From Tyto alba (Eukaryota > Chordata > Aves > Strigiformes > Tytonidae), in NCBI RefSeq assembly GCF_018691265.1, contig NW_024881313.1:6353501-6417500 (forward strand): a DNA stretch of 64,000 nt, in the 5' to 3' direction. Below, piece by piece: positions 1-12,500 of this stretch; within the stretch, counting starts at the first letter, position 1, and each line of letters starts with the position of its first letter. The position numbers were made by a program, and so were the translations under genes. The notes beneath the pieces were generated by a model. It did not search any database. It was not told the DNA's origin and saw nothing but the letters and a program-made list of their open reading frames with translations.

Positions 1-1459
1 ACAATCTGGTACCATTTATAAGTGACGTAAGTCCAAAGTCCCATCAACTCTCAACAGAAATTGGCAACCACATTATCCAAGGCTTTTAGAGGATACTAGG
101 CCAGCTATTTAACAGTATTATACAAACTAATATGAAAAAAAATATTTGAATTATTACACTGTTTAGCAGCCTTTCGATAAGTAGTCCAGAAGTTGAAATA
201 GAACACAGTGACAAATTAATTATTATGTTTACCTACCTTGTGGAAATCTATCTTAATGAAACTACTCACTTAGAACTTGGGAAGTGCCAGAATCGGCAGC
301 TCTCAGTTGCATCAGTAATATCAAAGAAAAACAGCTTTGAAAGACTGAGGAGTACGTTCAAGACCTTCACAAGACATCTGGGAGAAAGTTATCTTTTATT
401 AACTGGGGTTTTTTTCTTTTTGCCCAACCACTTCTGAAAACAAGCTGGTTTTGCTGAAAATTAAGAAGGGGTAGGGGCAGGAAGGCTACACAGACCAAGC
501 AAATAAAGCTTTAGCTCAAGCAATAAGAACTGGTTTAAAAAAAAAAAAAAAAAAAAAAAAACAACACACTACACCACACAAACAAAACAAAACCCCTGGG
601 AATAGAGTACAGAGATTTTCATCTGTCTTAAGCAATCACGTTAAGCAGTGTCAGTAGGACCACAGGGACAAGACCATACACTGGGGGTCTCAGGATGTCC
701 TGTAAGTGATAGCTGCATATGACAAGGCAGGCAGGACAGCCACCTCCAGCCTCCTCCTCTGGCCACTGCTGCTCCCAAGCTGCTGGCCAGTGAAGCGCAG
801 GCAGTGCCAGCGACAAGCCTGGAAGAAGTGTGCCATTAAGACTCTTAAGTGGGGTCTCAGAAAGGGAGACAGCCACTAGTAAAACTCGACCAAGGGTCAC
901 CAGCGCCACTCGGAAGGGCTCAAAGGTTTTACCAGTCCTGTTGGCACCAGCTCCTTAGCTTTTCACATTCACTGCTGGCCAGGGACGACAGGGTTCCTAC
1001 CATCACTCACATTCACCTGCCAGTCTCTCTCCGGACCAAAGGTCCATACAGTACCCAGGCACACGGGATTCAAGCAGCTCACGGATGTAAGTCAATTTAT
1101 CGCAGGTTCTGTGACCAAAGGAGGTATTTTTTCCCTCTGAAGGGAAAGAAACTGCAGTACTTTGTTTCCTCAGTGCCAGAACAAACTTGGATCAGACTGA
1201 AACAGACCTGCAGCTCTGAAGATGACAAAAGCATGCTCTAAAAAATCACCCCCCCAGCACAACCAGAACCATATGACAAAACTGTTTTAGTTTTTACAGG
1301 ATGTTCAGGGCGAGGGCTCAGACAGTCCTTCCTAGCATGCCCTGCGTCCACAGTTAAACACCCAGCTCTTAGAATACTCCTCCTGGTGACACTGGGCTGG
1401 TATTTGGCAGCATCTATTACAGATCCCATCATCTAAATGCTTCAAAATCTGCTACTTAC
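1..1459. other. STK31 intron sequence, no exon recognised
   Basis: This should be part of the intron after the Tudor-core exon. It holds a ~23-bp A tract near 539-561. The short open frames at 628-909 (minus) and 849-1241 (plus) resemble nothing I recognise. I searched for the next STK31 exon on the minus strand and did not see it. Confidence 0.5.
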
Positions 1460-4400
1460 CTGGTCAAACGTGTTTAAGTTCTGATCATATGGTATCTGCA
1501 GTCCCCAGAGCCTGTATTTCTTGGCAACACTTGGACATTGCAAGTTTGGTGGAATTTCAACTATGTCTGATCTATTCAGAACCTCAGAATTTCCATAGTC
1601 AATGTACAATACCTGACACTGCAAGAATAATATAAAATATAAATCAGCAGGTTACATAAACCTCCTACAAAAATATGCAGACAACTACCAGAACATAAGC
1701 ATTTTAACACACATGCACATTACAGAGATCAGAGTCTTCCATACTAAGCCTAGACAGCGTTCAAAGGGAGGAACTGAGTTCAAAAACTCTCTTATGTCGG
1801 CACCTGTCTGAAAGTTTAGCGCCAAAACTTTAAGTACCACAACAGATCTTTGCTACCATTTTTTTCTTTCCATAAGGGCTACAATTAAGAAGCAATCTAG
1901 ACTTTCTTCAATGGACAGATATATAATCTAATGTTTCCATACCAACCAGCCTGTCTGGAAATTATCATTTTAATTAGGAACTGTATGTCACTTAATGCTG
2001 ATTAACAACTCTTTCAGGTCATTTGCATCAGTGCTAACATGTCACACAAAGGCTGCCATTATCACCATTCAGAAGTTTTGAAATTAAATTACGTTGCTTA
2101 ACAACATTAACTACTACTCATGAATCTCTTTCGCAAAAGATAGAAACAGCATTTTACAAGTATGTCATGTTTTGCCAGTCTTTTCATCAGCATTTTTCAA
2201 AATTACAGGTCACCTGAATTTGTCTCCCACATGTATATTCACTGGTTTTAAATGCATTCACATACAGCAAGTTTCAAGAAGAGGAGTTGCATTTATTCCT
2301 ATCATCCTGCATTTAGAACTGATATTCAATTAAAGACTTCAAAAAAATGGTTCCTGCCTTTTCGTTGTTGATCACTTGCTGTACCATACATCTGTACCAA
2401 CATCTATCTTCAGAAAAACAGCCGCCATAAATCTGGAAATTAGGAAAAAATCATCAAGAATAGCCCTCTGAAAATATAAGCATACCTCAAAACGGTATTG
2501 GTAATACATTACAAATCTTATTTTCACACTCTCCTATAATTATCCCAACAGCAGTATAAAAACAAAGTAATGCATTTGAGGGTCTATCTCTCACAACAGC
2601 ATATGCTAATGCTTCAAAAACATAATTCTCTGCTCCAAAAACAAGAGCTCAAAGAAAGTCTCGCAACTAGAAAAACATCAACATTTTACACAGCAGACTC
2701 CAACGGTTTTTCTGTTAAACTGTTGCTACAACATTTTACTGACACTGATGGCTTAGTAAGCCCAACAAAGGCACAGGCCAGTCACACCACAAACATGCTG
2801 GGTCTGCTGTTGGTGCGTTGTTCTTTTTCAAGTGGAAATGTAGAAGGTCATTTACCTGCACACACCAACAGTTCGGACTAATCGTTTTATTTAAACCTTA
2901 CTTTTCAATAAGCCATCAGTAGTTCACATACAAAAACAAACGTTGCTATCATTCTCTGTATGCTTGTCATAGAACTGCTATTAAATATGTCCTCTTTATC
3001 CTCCTAAGGGCACTTTGTCCAGTGTATTAAACATTACAGGTTTTTGTAACATCTCCCACACTTCTCAAGATGGAGCAAAGAATCACTCCTCCGAAAAACC
3101 ACTGCTCTTCTTAAAGATAACCCATAATGCATACTGGATCAACGGAAGAGAATTCAGTGCCCTGTATATGACCTTCTTGTAGTATTTCCTGAAAGTTAAA
3201 AAGAAACTATGGTTGCATAATTTAACTGAAGTCTGAACTGCAAAAAGATTTAAACTTGCTTCCACAAAATAAGCATTTTCTTTAGGAAAGCCAGCAGTTC
3301 TTAAAGAGATCTTAAGAGACTGTAACCCACAGCATAATGAAGGATCAAAAAAATACCCCAAGAAAATGGTTGCATAGAATTAAGGCTTTTACATCCAGGT
3401 GAAAAAATAACTCTACATATACATAACTTACCTTACCAAAGTCAGGTTTGCTAAAAACCACATTAGCCCGAGGACAAGCTTCTGCCAGTGCACAACTTAA
3501 TTTCAAGAGGTCTTCACATCTACTGACATTCTAAGAATTATGGACAGAGGGTATGAGTTATTAACTGTCACTTTTAATAGATGCCTGATGGCTCGTAACA
3601 TTAGAAAAATTAAACCAAAACACTTGCACTGCTGTTGAGACAAATAATGACCCACCTTAAGCTTTCAATCTTCTTGATTTTAGCTGCATTTGTAAGCCTG
3701 CTCTCATTTTCTTCCAAAAAATTCATAAAATGGATCAGGGGCAGGGAACGTACCCCAGAGAAATAGTTTGCAATGAACACTTTTAGCAGTTTAATTACCA
3801 GCTTCTGTGAGTAGCATGCAGATCCTTCTTATCAACCCTTTCTCACAAGTTTTAGTATGTATTTGATGTTCTTTTTCTTTCTCTCCTTGATACAAGGAGG
3901 CAACAGCTCTGGCACAACCCTCGTTCTCTTTGCATGCAAGACTTGGGGTTTGGTTCAGCCGAGAGAAGCAGAGTCTTTCCAGTTACAACTTGATATCTGA
4001 ATCACTGTAAAACTGGGTCAGTTGCAGTAACATGGCATTTACTAGACAATATTCTACTCACAATTCAAAAGAAATGATCCAGAGCTCAGAGCAGGAAAGG
4101 AAGCACTAGTGGAAATACACTCCTAACTTTTGTACCTTACAATATCAAATAGCACACTGTGACTAAGTCTCAGAATGCCAGGGTAAGAACCTAAAGGAGA
4201 ATTACCTACGACTATTACATCTAACAGTCCCTTTATTAGAAGAAGCTATTCCATAAACAGAATGAGTAAGTTTGGTCCCCCTCTCCAAATTCCAATTAGG
4301 GACATGACAAGCAGCATTACCTCCTCCAGCTGGCTCAAAGCTACACAGGTGTTGGCTAATATGCCCACACCAATTAGCCAGCAGACCAAACGGAAACAGC

Positions 4401-5167
4401 AAGCTTTGGTACTCCTTCTGGATTTTTCCTTCTCCCTGCTGCACCCCCCACATCAGTGAGAACTACTCATTGTTCGGGGTTTTTTGCTCTCCCTCACTCT
4501 CCCCATCCAACATCCTCCTGCCCATGTACACAAAACCTGGAAGGACCCGGCATCTTTGAACCACATCCATGTCAACCTTCACTGAAACTTCCCCAAATGC
4601 TCAGCTGTTACAACATCCACCGGCAGCAGGGCTCCAACTGCCTCCTACAGTATTCTGCAGTCAACAGCAATTACTTTAACCCTCTTTTTTTTTCTTAACA
4701 AATATTCAAGAAAACCCAGATACAATTCAAATGCATGGATGAACAATTCTTTTGGACTTTTCGGAAATAATTAACTGAATTCGCTTTAAAAGGCAACAGT
4801 AATATTCGCAATTCTGAAATCTACATTAACATCTTTTTTCCCAACATCAAATTTATTTTAACGTTTATTCCCACTGCTACACAAACTTGCCGGAGGGGGG
4901 GAACCCACACAATAAGATTAAACGCCTCATTTAAAATCAAATAGTTCTCTTGAATTCACCTGTGCCCAAAATGTTACTGCATCTTCAACGTGGCAGCCCA
5001 CAACATCTTCAACTTGAGAAGGTTAAAAAAAAAAAAAAAAAAAATTATTCTCAAGTGCAATTTTATGTTTGTTTGTTTTAAAAAAAAAAACACCTCTGCC
5101 TCACATTACCTTTGTCATGTTCTGTGTCTCCATCCATGACAAGAGATTCTGAACCACTACGAGGTAC
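1..5167 (-). CDS. STK31: STK31 (Tudor-domain, kinase-like germline protein), 5' part
   Basis: Five coding exons on the minus strand, in transcript order 5167-5110, 5012-4960, 3530-3432, 2432-2358 and 1618-1460, splice in one frame to 138 codons from the ATG at 5137-5135. The translation follows the start of vertebrate STK31 (TDRD8): an acidic opening (MDGDTEHDKVEDVVG), then EDAVTFWAQ, then the Tudor core with FSEDRCWYRC, VLYIDYGNSEVLNRSDIVEI and KKYRLWGLQIP. Tudor domains bind methylarginine. STK31 is known from male germ cells and carries a C-terminal kinase-like domain, which would lie left of this window. Exon boundaries fall where the human protein breaks. One donor is GC rather than GT. 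A 10-codon in-frame stretch precedes the ATG, so a start in exon 1 cannot be excluded. Gene identity is secure; the exact start is not. Confidence 0.9.
1460..1618 (-). CDS. STK31: STK31 coding exon, Tudor core
   Basis: This 159-bp, phase-0 exon lies between a TTGCAG acceptor and a GTAAGT donor. It encodes CQVLYIDYGNSEVLNRSDIV and continues to ..NTFDQ. The YIDYGN turn is the Tudor signature. The next exon was not found in 1-1459. Confidence 0.92.
2358..2432 (-). CDS. STK31: STK31 coding exon, first half of Tudor domain, GC donor
   Basis: This 75-bp, phase-0 exon starts after TTCCAG and encodes IYGGCFSEDRCWYRC..., the beginning of the Tudor fold, close to human IYGGLFSEDQCWYRC. The reading ends at ..NNEK, exactly where the human exon ends, but the intron begins with GC (AAG|GCAGGA), not GT. 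Confidence 0.88.
2433..4959. other. STK31 introns between early coding exons
   Basis: Apart from the exon at 3432-3530, I see only unique-looking, AT-rich intronic sequence. Open frames at 3083-3361, 4202-4453 and 4456-4698 have no recognisable protein signature. Confidence 0.5.
3432..3530 (-). CDS. STK31: STK31 coding exon, N-terminal to Tudor core
   Basis: This 99-bp exon has a CTTAG acceptor and a GTAAGT donor and encodes 33 codons in phase 0. NVSRCEDLLKLSCALAEACP aligns with the human segment SINRNKDIMKIGCSLSEVCP, and the exon ends at the same residue as in human (..K before IYGG). Confidence 0.85.
4960..5012 (-). CDS. STK31: STK31 coding exon (EDVVG...TFWAQ)
   Basis: This 53-bp exon has a TCAAG acceptor and a GTGAAT donor. 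It encodes EDVVGCHVEDAVTFWAQ, nearly identical to the corresponding human segment. It enters in phase 1 and leaves in phase 0. Confidence 0.88.
5110..5167 (-). CDS. STK31: STK31 first recognised coding exon
   Basis: Acceptor CTGTAG precedes 5167 and donor GTAATG follows 5110. The ATG at 5137-5135 opens MDGDTEHDK, matching the human MDEDTHYDK segment. The frame is open for ten codons upstream of this ATG to the acceptor. The exon ends in phase 1. Confidence 0.82.
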
Positions 5168-5263
5168 CTACAGTTAAAAGGGAAATGGAGGTATCGCTCC
5201 CCCTCCTCCCGCCCCACCCCCGCCAACCAAACCTCTGCCCGCGGACGGGCGCCCTTTTCTTCA

Positions 5264-5293
5264 GTGAAAAAAAAAAAAAAAAAAAAAAAAAAA
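5264..5293. repeat. Poly(A) tract beside STK31 CpG island
   Basis: An almost uninterrupted run of about 27 A abuts the CpG island. In the STK31 sense orientation it is a T tract, just downstream of the putative exon 1. Confidence 0.9.
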
Positions 5294-5299
5294 CCACCA

Positions 5300-5900
5300 C
5301 GCCAAAACAAAACGACTTTCGACGCAGGGAAGCGCCGTGAGGGCGTCAGGGCCGCCCGCCGCTGCGCACCCGCGGGGGCGAGGCCCCGGTGCCGGCCTCC
5401 CCCACACACCGCCCGCCCCGCGCATGCGGCCGCCCCTCCGCCGCGCGCCCCCGCGCCGGCAGCCGCGGGGAGAGGCGGCCGCCCGCCGCCTGCGCGGGGG
5501 AAGGGCCGCAGCCCCCCGCGCGCTCAGCCGGAGCCCCGCTGCCCGGCGCCGGGCTTGTCCCGCCCGCCCCGCCGGAGCCTTCACCGCGCGGGCGGGCGCG
5601 CGGGCCGGCCGCCATCGCTGCACGCGTTGGTGGTTTTGAGGGAAGAACGAAGCGGCGGCAGCCTCGACCCGCCCTTTGAACGCCCTCCCGCCGGTTCCCC
5701 GTGGGCGACGCGTCGGCGCTTGCGTTTCTGTTTCGCGTACGGCGGTGTTTGCGGTTCTCCTGCCTTTGCCTAAGATGAGGATGAAAAGCCATTGGCGAGG
5801 TCTGGGTGCCGGTGTTAGGCACGGCGGCGTTCGGCTGAGCCCGGGACTTGGCTGAGGGAGGCAAGGGAAGGAGCGGGAGCGCTCGCTGCACAGCCAGGGC
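5300..5900 (-). promoter_or_regulatory. STK31: CpG-island promoter of STK31
   Basis: This block is very GC- and CpG-rich, directly upstream of the first recognised STK31 coding exon, and flanked by AT-rich DNA. It contains an NRF1-like palindrome (GCGCATGCGG, ~5420-5429) and, on the minus strand, an ATGGCGGCC motif at 5615-5607 that resembles a YY1 site. A non-coding or short first exon is expected here. A possible donor (CGCG|GTGAAG) lies near 5584, but its phase does not fit the next exon. Long open frames here reflect GC content. Confidence 0.75.
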
Positions 5901-8900
5901 CGACCGGCGCGCGCACAGTGCCTGTAAAAATAAGATTTAAAACCAATGTAAAGCGAATAACGATCTATTCTACCAGAAGACAAATGCAAAGGGCTCAAGC
6001 AAGAGTAGGCTTGTAGACAAAGGTCGTATCTGTTGTTACTAAAAAAAAAACCAAACAGGTACACCTTTAGACTGGAAAACCGTTGTTGCTAGTTATAGTT
6101 GTGCAAATTAACAAATACTATCACTACCTGCAAAGTCATCTCTTTCCTTAGACCACACGGCTACAACAAAACTACCACTAGAGACTCCAAGGACATAAAG
6201 ACGCAAGACCTGAAAAGTGTTTAATATGCGCAATGTGCTGTGAAGACACTGACAACTTGACAAAGTAATTCTGCATGGATGCCGTTGCTGGCTGTGAATT
6301 CACACATCACATTCCCCTCCTTCCCAAACCTGAGACAGACAGGCGCATTTTATATTTCGTATCAGAAAAACACAGAATGGGAAGGAGCCCCTTGCCCTCC
6401 ACTTAGGATCACTGACCAGTCTCTACATCGCCCAAGGTGCATCTAAGCCTTTTCACAGGATGATTAAAACGAGTGGAAAAAAATGCTGCTCCACGCTCAA
6501 GCGGTGTTATAATAAAGGCAAAATATTGATTTGAAAGACAGCTATTTAAAAAATGAGAGGTGCTTAAGCACTGCCTAAGACCTAGGCAGTTTGGCTTTCA
6601 GAGCGTCGAGCGCTCGTGTGTACGACAACACGGCACGTCCCCCGTGCCAGATCCCTTGGGCTGGAGTCAGAAACGGTTAATGCGTCCAGCTGAACGACGG
6701 ATATACACCCACAAATAAATCATACAAATGCACCGATAGCTTATCTGTCCCATGATGTTATGTTCAACGTTCATGACTGGTCAGGAAAACAAGCCATCAA
6801 CGAGTACGCGTTAAACTGAGCTCTTCATTTAATGACCACTGTTAATGGCAAACATACCAGCATTTGGTCTCTGCTTTTACCTTTAAAAAAATTTTCTTTT
6901 TTAATTGAAGAATGGAGAGATTTTCCAATAGAATTGAAAGTTACAATTTTGGTCCTATAAAACGAAGGGTTTTTTTCTTAGGATAAAAATAAGAGTAATT
7001 CCAGTTAAGTGCAAATTCCACTTAAGACATGACATCAGTCTCTAATTTTCACAGCCAGCAACATTATGAGATATATTGTACCTGGCTTTTCATGTATAGA
7101 TATGAATAAAAATTCTGCAAAAAAGTACTACATGAATACCAAGAAGTCTGAAGTATGCCTTTTAGTAAGGAAAGTGAGTGTCTTTTACTTGGACATCATC
7201 AACATGGGTGAAAAGTGGTCAGAACTCCTAAGCAATATTTAATGCCATCAATATTTTTATGATTCCGCTTGTTTTCCAACTAAAAAGTAATACCATTAAA
7301 TAAATGTAGTAACTTTTTCATATTATTTAAGTGGAAATGTTAAATAAGTTTAAGCACAGAAAAAATTCTCTGAAAATTGGCTTTGATAAAACCAGCTCAT
7401 GGTCGAAGTACAGTTTAGTAAGACTGAATTTGGGCAACATTTAAAACTGACAAGTATTTTTAACTCAAAATGTCAATAAAAGCACAATAAATACATTATT
7501 TCCTAAAAGTAAAAACTAATGTTATCAATCTAAAAAGAAACACAAAGTATGAGATTTTTGTAACTATTAAAACCTCTGTCTATAACAGTATTTTGCTGCG
7601 AGAAACCTTATCTCTGAAATACATACATATATTTCTGGAACTGCATTCCCTAATGGGTATAGTCACGGGGATAAATATGAAAATAGAACAAACTTCCGCT
7701 ATTAAGCTTGTAATAATCTCTCTGAAGACTGAAATAAAAATATTTTTTCTACATATTTACCATTTTCTTTTACCAATGTTATTTATGCATTTGTTTCTTG
7801 CAATTCTATTGTGAAATCCCGGCTTACTTATGAGACCAAGTAGGTACGTAAAAATCATTGCTTATTAGGACCAGAAGAGGGAGCTCAAATTAATATTTGT
7901 ATTTATTAAGTTAAAGCAGTATGTGACAGTGTAGAATTCAAAGGTAAAGGTACTTTTAAAGCATTCACTAGAAACTTTGATACATTATGCATTTAAATTA
8001 AAGTAACAGATCAGCCTCTCTGACATCTGTAGTAATGGCAGTATAGGTCAGAGTTAAGGTAAATGGCCTTTTTTAATCTTTGAATTTGGGCAATTGAGAC
8101 TTCCATTCCCTTCTTGCTTGGATTCCAGCCGTCTCCATCAGTCCCTGTAGGACCTGCATACACCCCTAAGAACTCTCCTTCCCTCCCAGCACTGGCAGCT
8201 GAACAAGCAAGCAAGTTGCCCTGCGCCAGACGCCTTCAACATCTCCTCTTGGCCCGTCAGGCACACGGAGGCATTCTCTCTGCCTGCAATCAGAGCTTTG
8301 TAAGCTCCTCCCAACTCTTGCGATAAAGCCTCAGTGCACACACACCACCTGAAAGGTCTTCAGTCCCAGAGACATAGCTCCAGGTACTTTCAAGGACAAA
8401 CTGACTTAACACCTCCCTGTTTTCAAAGGAGAATAACAAAGTTAGCTCAGGCTCTGCTTTTGCCTCACAAGCTGCCGCCTCTGTACCAAGTTCTTGCTGT
8501 GCTGCTTCGCAGATTTAAACCACCACACAGAGTTACCAAATTTTAAATTTTCCTGCCTGCTACCTTTGATACAACATACACTGCCACAGCTGTGAATATG
8601 GACAGAGAAAACAAATGCACCTCTCCCTTCTTGAGGGACTCAGTCTGTGTTGGATTAGATGTGAAGAAAGAAACTGTTGCATAAGTTTTTATCAGACACT
8701 ATATAATTATTTGTTTACATGCAATAATTAGCATATCCATTTCCACTTAATGTTTTCAGAATTTTAGTGTGACAGAATCATTGTTACAAACAGTTTCAGA
8801 CAAACAGAATCGGGAGAATGGTACCACTAGAGAAATCAGGGATAAAGTATACAAGCAGGATCCCTTCAAATAGCTAGTATGCATGTGTGGAAATGGGCTT

Positions 8901-9471
8901 ACAAGCACATAGAAGTTCACATGTAAAAAAACATTTATACATTGGCAAGAACAGAGTCTAGAGAAGCACGAGAGAAGAATGGTATGTTTGAATTTTATGT
9001 AAAGGTGATGAAAACAACAGAAAGAAGAAAAAAAAGATGTAAAGAAAAGATTAAGATGTCAACACTAACAGAACAAACCCCACCAAGTAAAAATCCACAA
9101 ACAAGATGAGTTCTAAGGACTCTACAAATAAAGGGAGTGAGTCATAAAAGTCTAAGAACAGGATATATATTTTCTTTGCCCTTCTACAATGTAATACTTA
9201 AATACATGGTTATTCTCTCATAGCTTAAACTTCTAAATATGATTTTCAATTCTCAAAGGAATTTCTGTGTATCAGTTCGGGAGATTAGAAACGCACTGAT
9301 TAAAGTACCAATTTTATTACAACAACTTACTTAAAAACTAATTTAAGCAGTAGACCAAAAGAGCAGAATAAAGAAATGAAAAAATACAAGTATGCAGGTC
9401 GGCGCAGCAAAAAATACTCTTCAGTACAATGATTAACACTGTGCCACGTAACAAAGATTTCTTTATTATTC
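5901..9471. other. Intergenic STK31-FAM221A
   Basis: No gene is recognised. 6360-6480 has a faint CR1-like look (ACAGAATGGGAAGGAGCCCC) but is too degraded to call. A small CpG cluster lies at about 6600-6710. The rest is AT-rich, with only short open frames. Confidence 0.5.
9462..9467 (-). terminator. FAM221A: Candidate poly(A) signal of FAM221A
   Basis: AATAAA on the minus strand begins four bases after the TGA of FAM221A. A GT-rich stretch (about 9450-9425) follows it. If used, the 3' UTR would be only tens of bases long. Further AATAAA-like signals lie downstream, so this is a candidate only. Confidence 0.45.
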
Positions 9472-9534
9472 TCATGGCTTCTTTGATGGTGCTGGACTTT
9501 CCTCTTTCTGTTTAGCAGCCTTCTCCTTTTTCAG
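9472..9534 (-). CDS. FAM221A: FAM221A terminal coding exon
   Basis: This 63-bp phase-0 exon starts after GTTACAG. It encodes LKKEKAAKQKEESPAPSKKP and TGA, aligning with the basic C-terminus of human FAM221A (KMEKAAK...). An AATAAA starts four bases past the stop. Confidence 0.88.
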   Translation of the reverse strand: MKKEKAAKQKEESPAPSKKP

Positions 9535-12500
9535 CTGTAACAAAGAAAGACACCAACACTGGTTCAAGCATTAATTTGCAAGTTGGCTAGCAACGTGATC
9601 TTAATTCTCTACATCCAGTCATAAATTTGCCACAGTGATATATGCAGTGGAGAGTGAGCTACAGATAATTACTAGCCCAACCTAGCATTGCTTACTTTTG
9701 CACCGTAGGACAAAAGAGCACTTCCTTATCTCTGCAGCTCCTCCCCTATTCAAACCAGGGCTGCCTTTATCTCTGATAACGGTAATCTAGGTATTTATGC
9801 AGCCCTCAAGGCCAAAGTGCCTCACAGATGTTCAGGGTTTTATCTTTAAGTCAATGAAAGTTAAAAAAATTTTATTACAGATACGTAACAGCCACATTTA
9901 CACTAACCAGAATGCACAAAATCACACAGGAATTTTGTTGCTGAAGTAAACCTCCATCTCAGTGTCTCCTCATTGACCCACAATGTCGTGTCTTACTCAC
10001 ATAAGATTTTTCTACACAGCAGGCTCTTATAGCATGGTATGATTTACTAACGCACATACATATAACTCTTCCATTTTGTACTAAGACTATTAATCCAGAC
10101 AAATATATCTGTTGTTTTTAGAAGCAACAGTTGTTCTCAAGTATTGCTGCATTAACGAATGAAATTCTATTTAGAGAAGTTACAGAAAAGGGATGTTTTC
10201 CCCATAAGATAATGTCAAAAGGAAGCAAGGCCCCAGTCCTGATTTGGATGTCTACAAATGAACTCACTGCTAAGAAATCCTGTTGTTGGTCTATACAGCA
10301 TCTAATTTTAAAACATTTTTCCATATTTGGAGGCTTGAAGTTTCTATATGAAATTCTTCCTACCTCTTGCAAAGAAAACAAAATCTTAGGGGGAAAAAGA
10401 ACCGTAGCAATTTGGATTTGATAGTAACATGTTTTCTCCTATAAACAGATACTGTATTTGTACCACCATATTTTGTGATGATTTCCAAAATAAAATTCTT
10501 TTAAACTTCACAAAGTTAGAACAGGTTTCTCATTAACAAACACCTTGTTGCAAGCAGCAAGCATAACAGGAGTTAAGATTTTTAAAGTTAATTATGCAAC
10601 ATTGCCTTAGAAAAGAATTCATAAGCAGTCAAGACATACTTCCATCTGAGGTGGTGGAAGTAAGGAGCTAACAGGGGGAAAGAATAGGTATTTAAGCATC
10701 TAAGTGACCTACACCACAGGGCATTTAAAATTTACAATACAGTCAGCAGGGTGGAGGCAGCACCTCTAAGGGGGTGGTTCAGATCATCTAAGAAAACAAA
10801 CCAGATTTAGCCCAACTGCACAGACATCCGTAAGGAAAAGAATGTCATGAAGTTTATAAATGAGGTAGCAAACACATATTCCTAAACGTCACAGGTGACT
10901 TTAGAGTCTGTTGGTTCTTTTTGTCACATATTAAGATATTTTGTTTTTCTGTAATGGAGAGTTGCCTCAATAAGAATCTGCCCAGTTAAGGTAAATACCA
11001 TCCCAGACATGACCTCTGAAATCCTGCAATAGCTCATAACTGTATTTAAAACTCTATTTTAATAAGCTAGTGTTTTCTCAGGAAGAGAACAAATAATATA
11101 ATGCATTTATATGCCACTTAAATCATATATTTATCTTTATTAGACACCCTCTTGTGAAAATATATTTGAATTAAACAATAAATGCAGTAACTTGCCCGTT
11201 CTTGATAACGGCCTTCAAAACAAGCCATGTCATCATCTTCTGAATGCCTTCCATGAGAAACTTGCCTTGTGGCACTAGAACCACCTGGAAAACAAAACAA
11301 ACCAAAACATTTTTTCATTAATGATATTTGCTGTTCCGTTAACTATGTTTTACATTTGGCAAAACACATTTAAAATTAGAACTCACCTTTATAGGCAAGT
11401 AACAATCCCCAGCAAATGGGACCAAAGACCAACCTCGCTAGTCTAGGCTAGCAGCTATTACAAACGGTCTCAGAGAAGTTCAACAGTTACATAAATTGCT
11501 AAATTCTTATACTAAATTAGGGACATGAAATAAGCATAACCAATCCATGGATCCATGCAGAAAAGACTTTCTGACAGAAGGCAGTTCCACAGGATTGTGC
11601 TGAATATGTACAATCCATTCAGATATGATGAGCTTCTAGTAGGAATTTAAAATTTAAAAAACTGATCCAATGAATAAGTGACACGATTAATGGGGAAGAT
11701 ACCAAATGCTAGAAAAAGATCACTAAAGTTAAAAGCACATGGACAAAAATAACAAGCAGTAACAAAACAGTTATTCTAGGCACATGAATGTTGTACTAAC
11801 TTTTCACAGAACAAGACTTCAATACTCATTATGGTTTTTAACTTTGATTTTAGACCTAAGCATCCTTCAACTCATAAATAAAACCAAATGATTTTATATT
11901 AAGTACTTTTTGTAAAACACTATCATCCTACTAATACAGCACCTGCTATCTGTGAGATGGTTTGAGCGGAACTAGAAGGTGCCTGGAATGCTTTTAGAAA
12001 TGGATGATCCATGCTGGTAACAGGGGATTCTAAAAGTTCAGCAGAAGGAGCCCCTGTTAGAAAACAAGTTGAATGAAAACATAAATTAACTTCAGGAGAT
12101 ATATGAAGAACATTGTCCTGGGTTGAGTGAGTGGTGGTTTTTTTTTGGTGGCAGGGGAGGGGGCTATCGGGGCAGCCCCCTGTGAGAAGCTTCTCGAAGC
12201 TCCCCCAGCTCCAAGTCAGCTCCACTTCTGTTTGGAAACTGAGCCCATCGGCTGCGCCTCTGCGATAACGTATTTAAGAAGGGACGTGGTGAGGAGCAGT
12301 GGGACTGGTGAGGAGGAGTTGCTGCAGCTGCGTGAACACCAAGGTCAGTGGAGAAACAGAGGAAGAAAGGAGGGGGGAGGTGTGCCAGAGCAGAGACCCC
12401 CCTGTATCCTGTGGGGAGACGGCAGGGCGGCCCCCCCTGCCACCCATGGAGATCTACGGTGGAGCAGACACTGATTTATGGCCTGTGGTTTCTGCTTGCC

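Noticed and set aside
5261..6064. 267-codon minus-strand open frame across the STK31 island
   Set aside because: Low-complexity translation of GC-rich DNA running into a poly(A) tract.
6360..6480. Possible CR1 remnant
   Set aside because: Only a short ACAGAATGGGAAGGAGCC-like match and nothing convincing after it.
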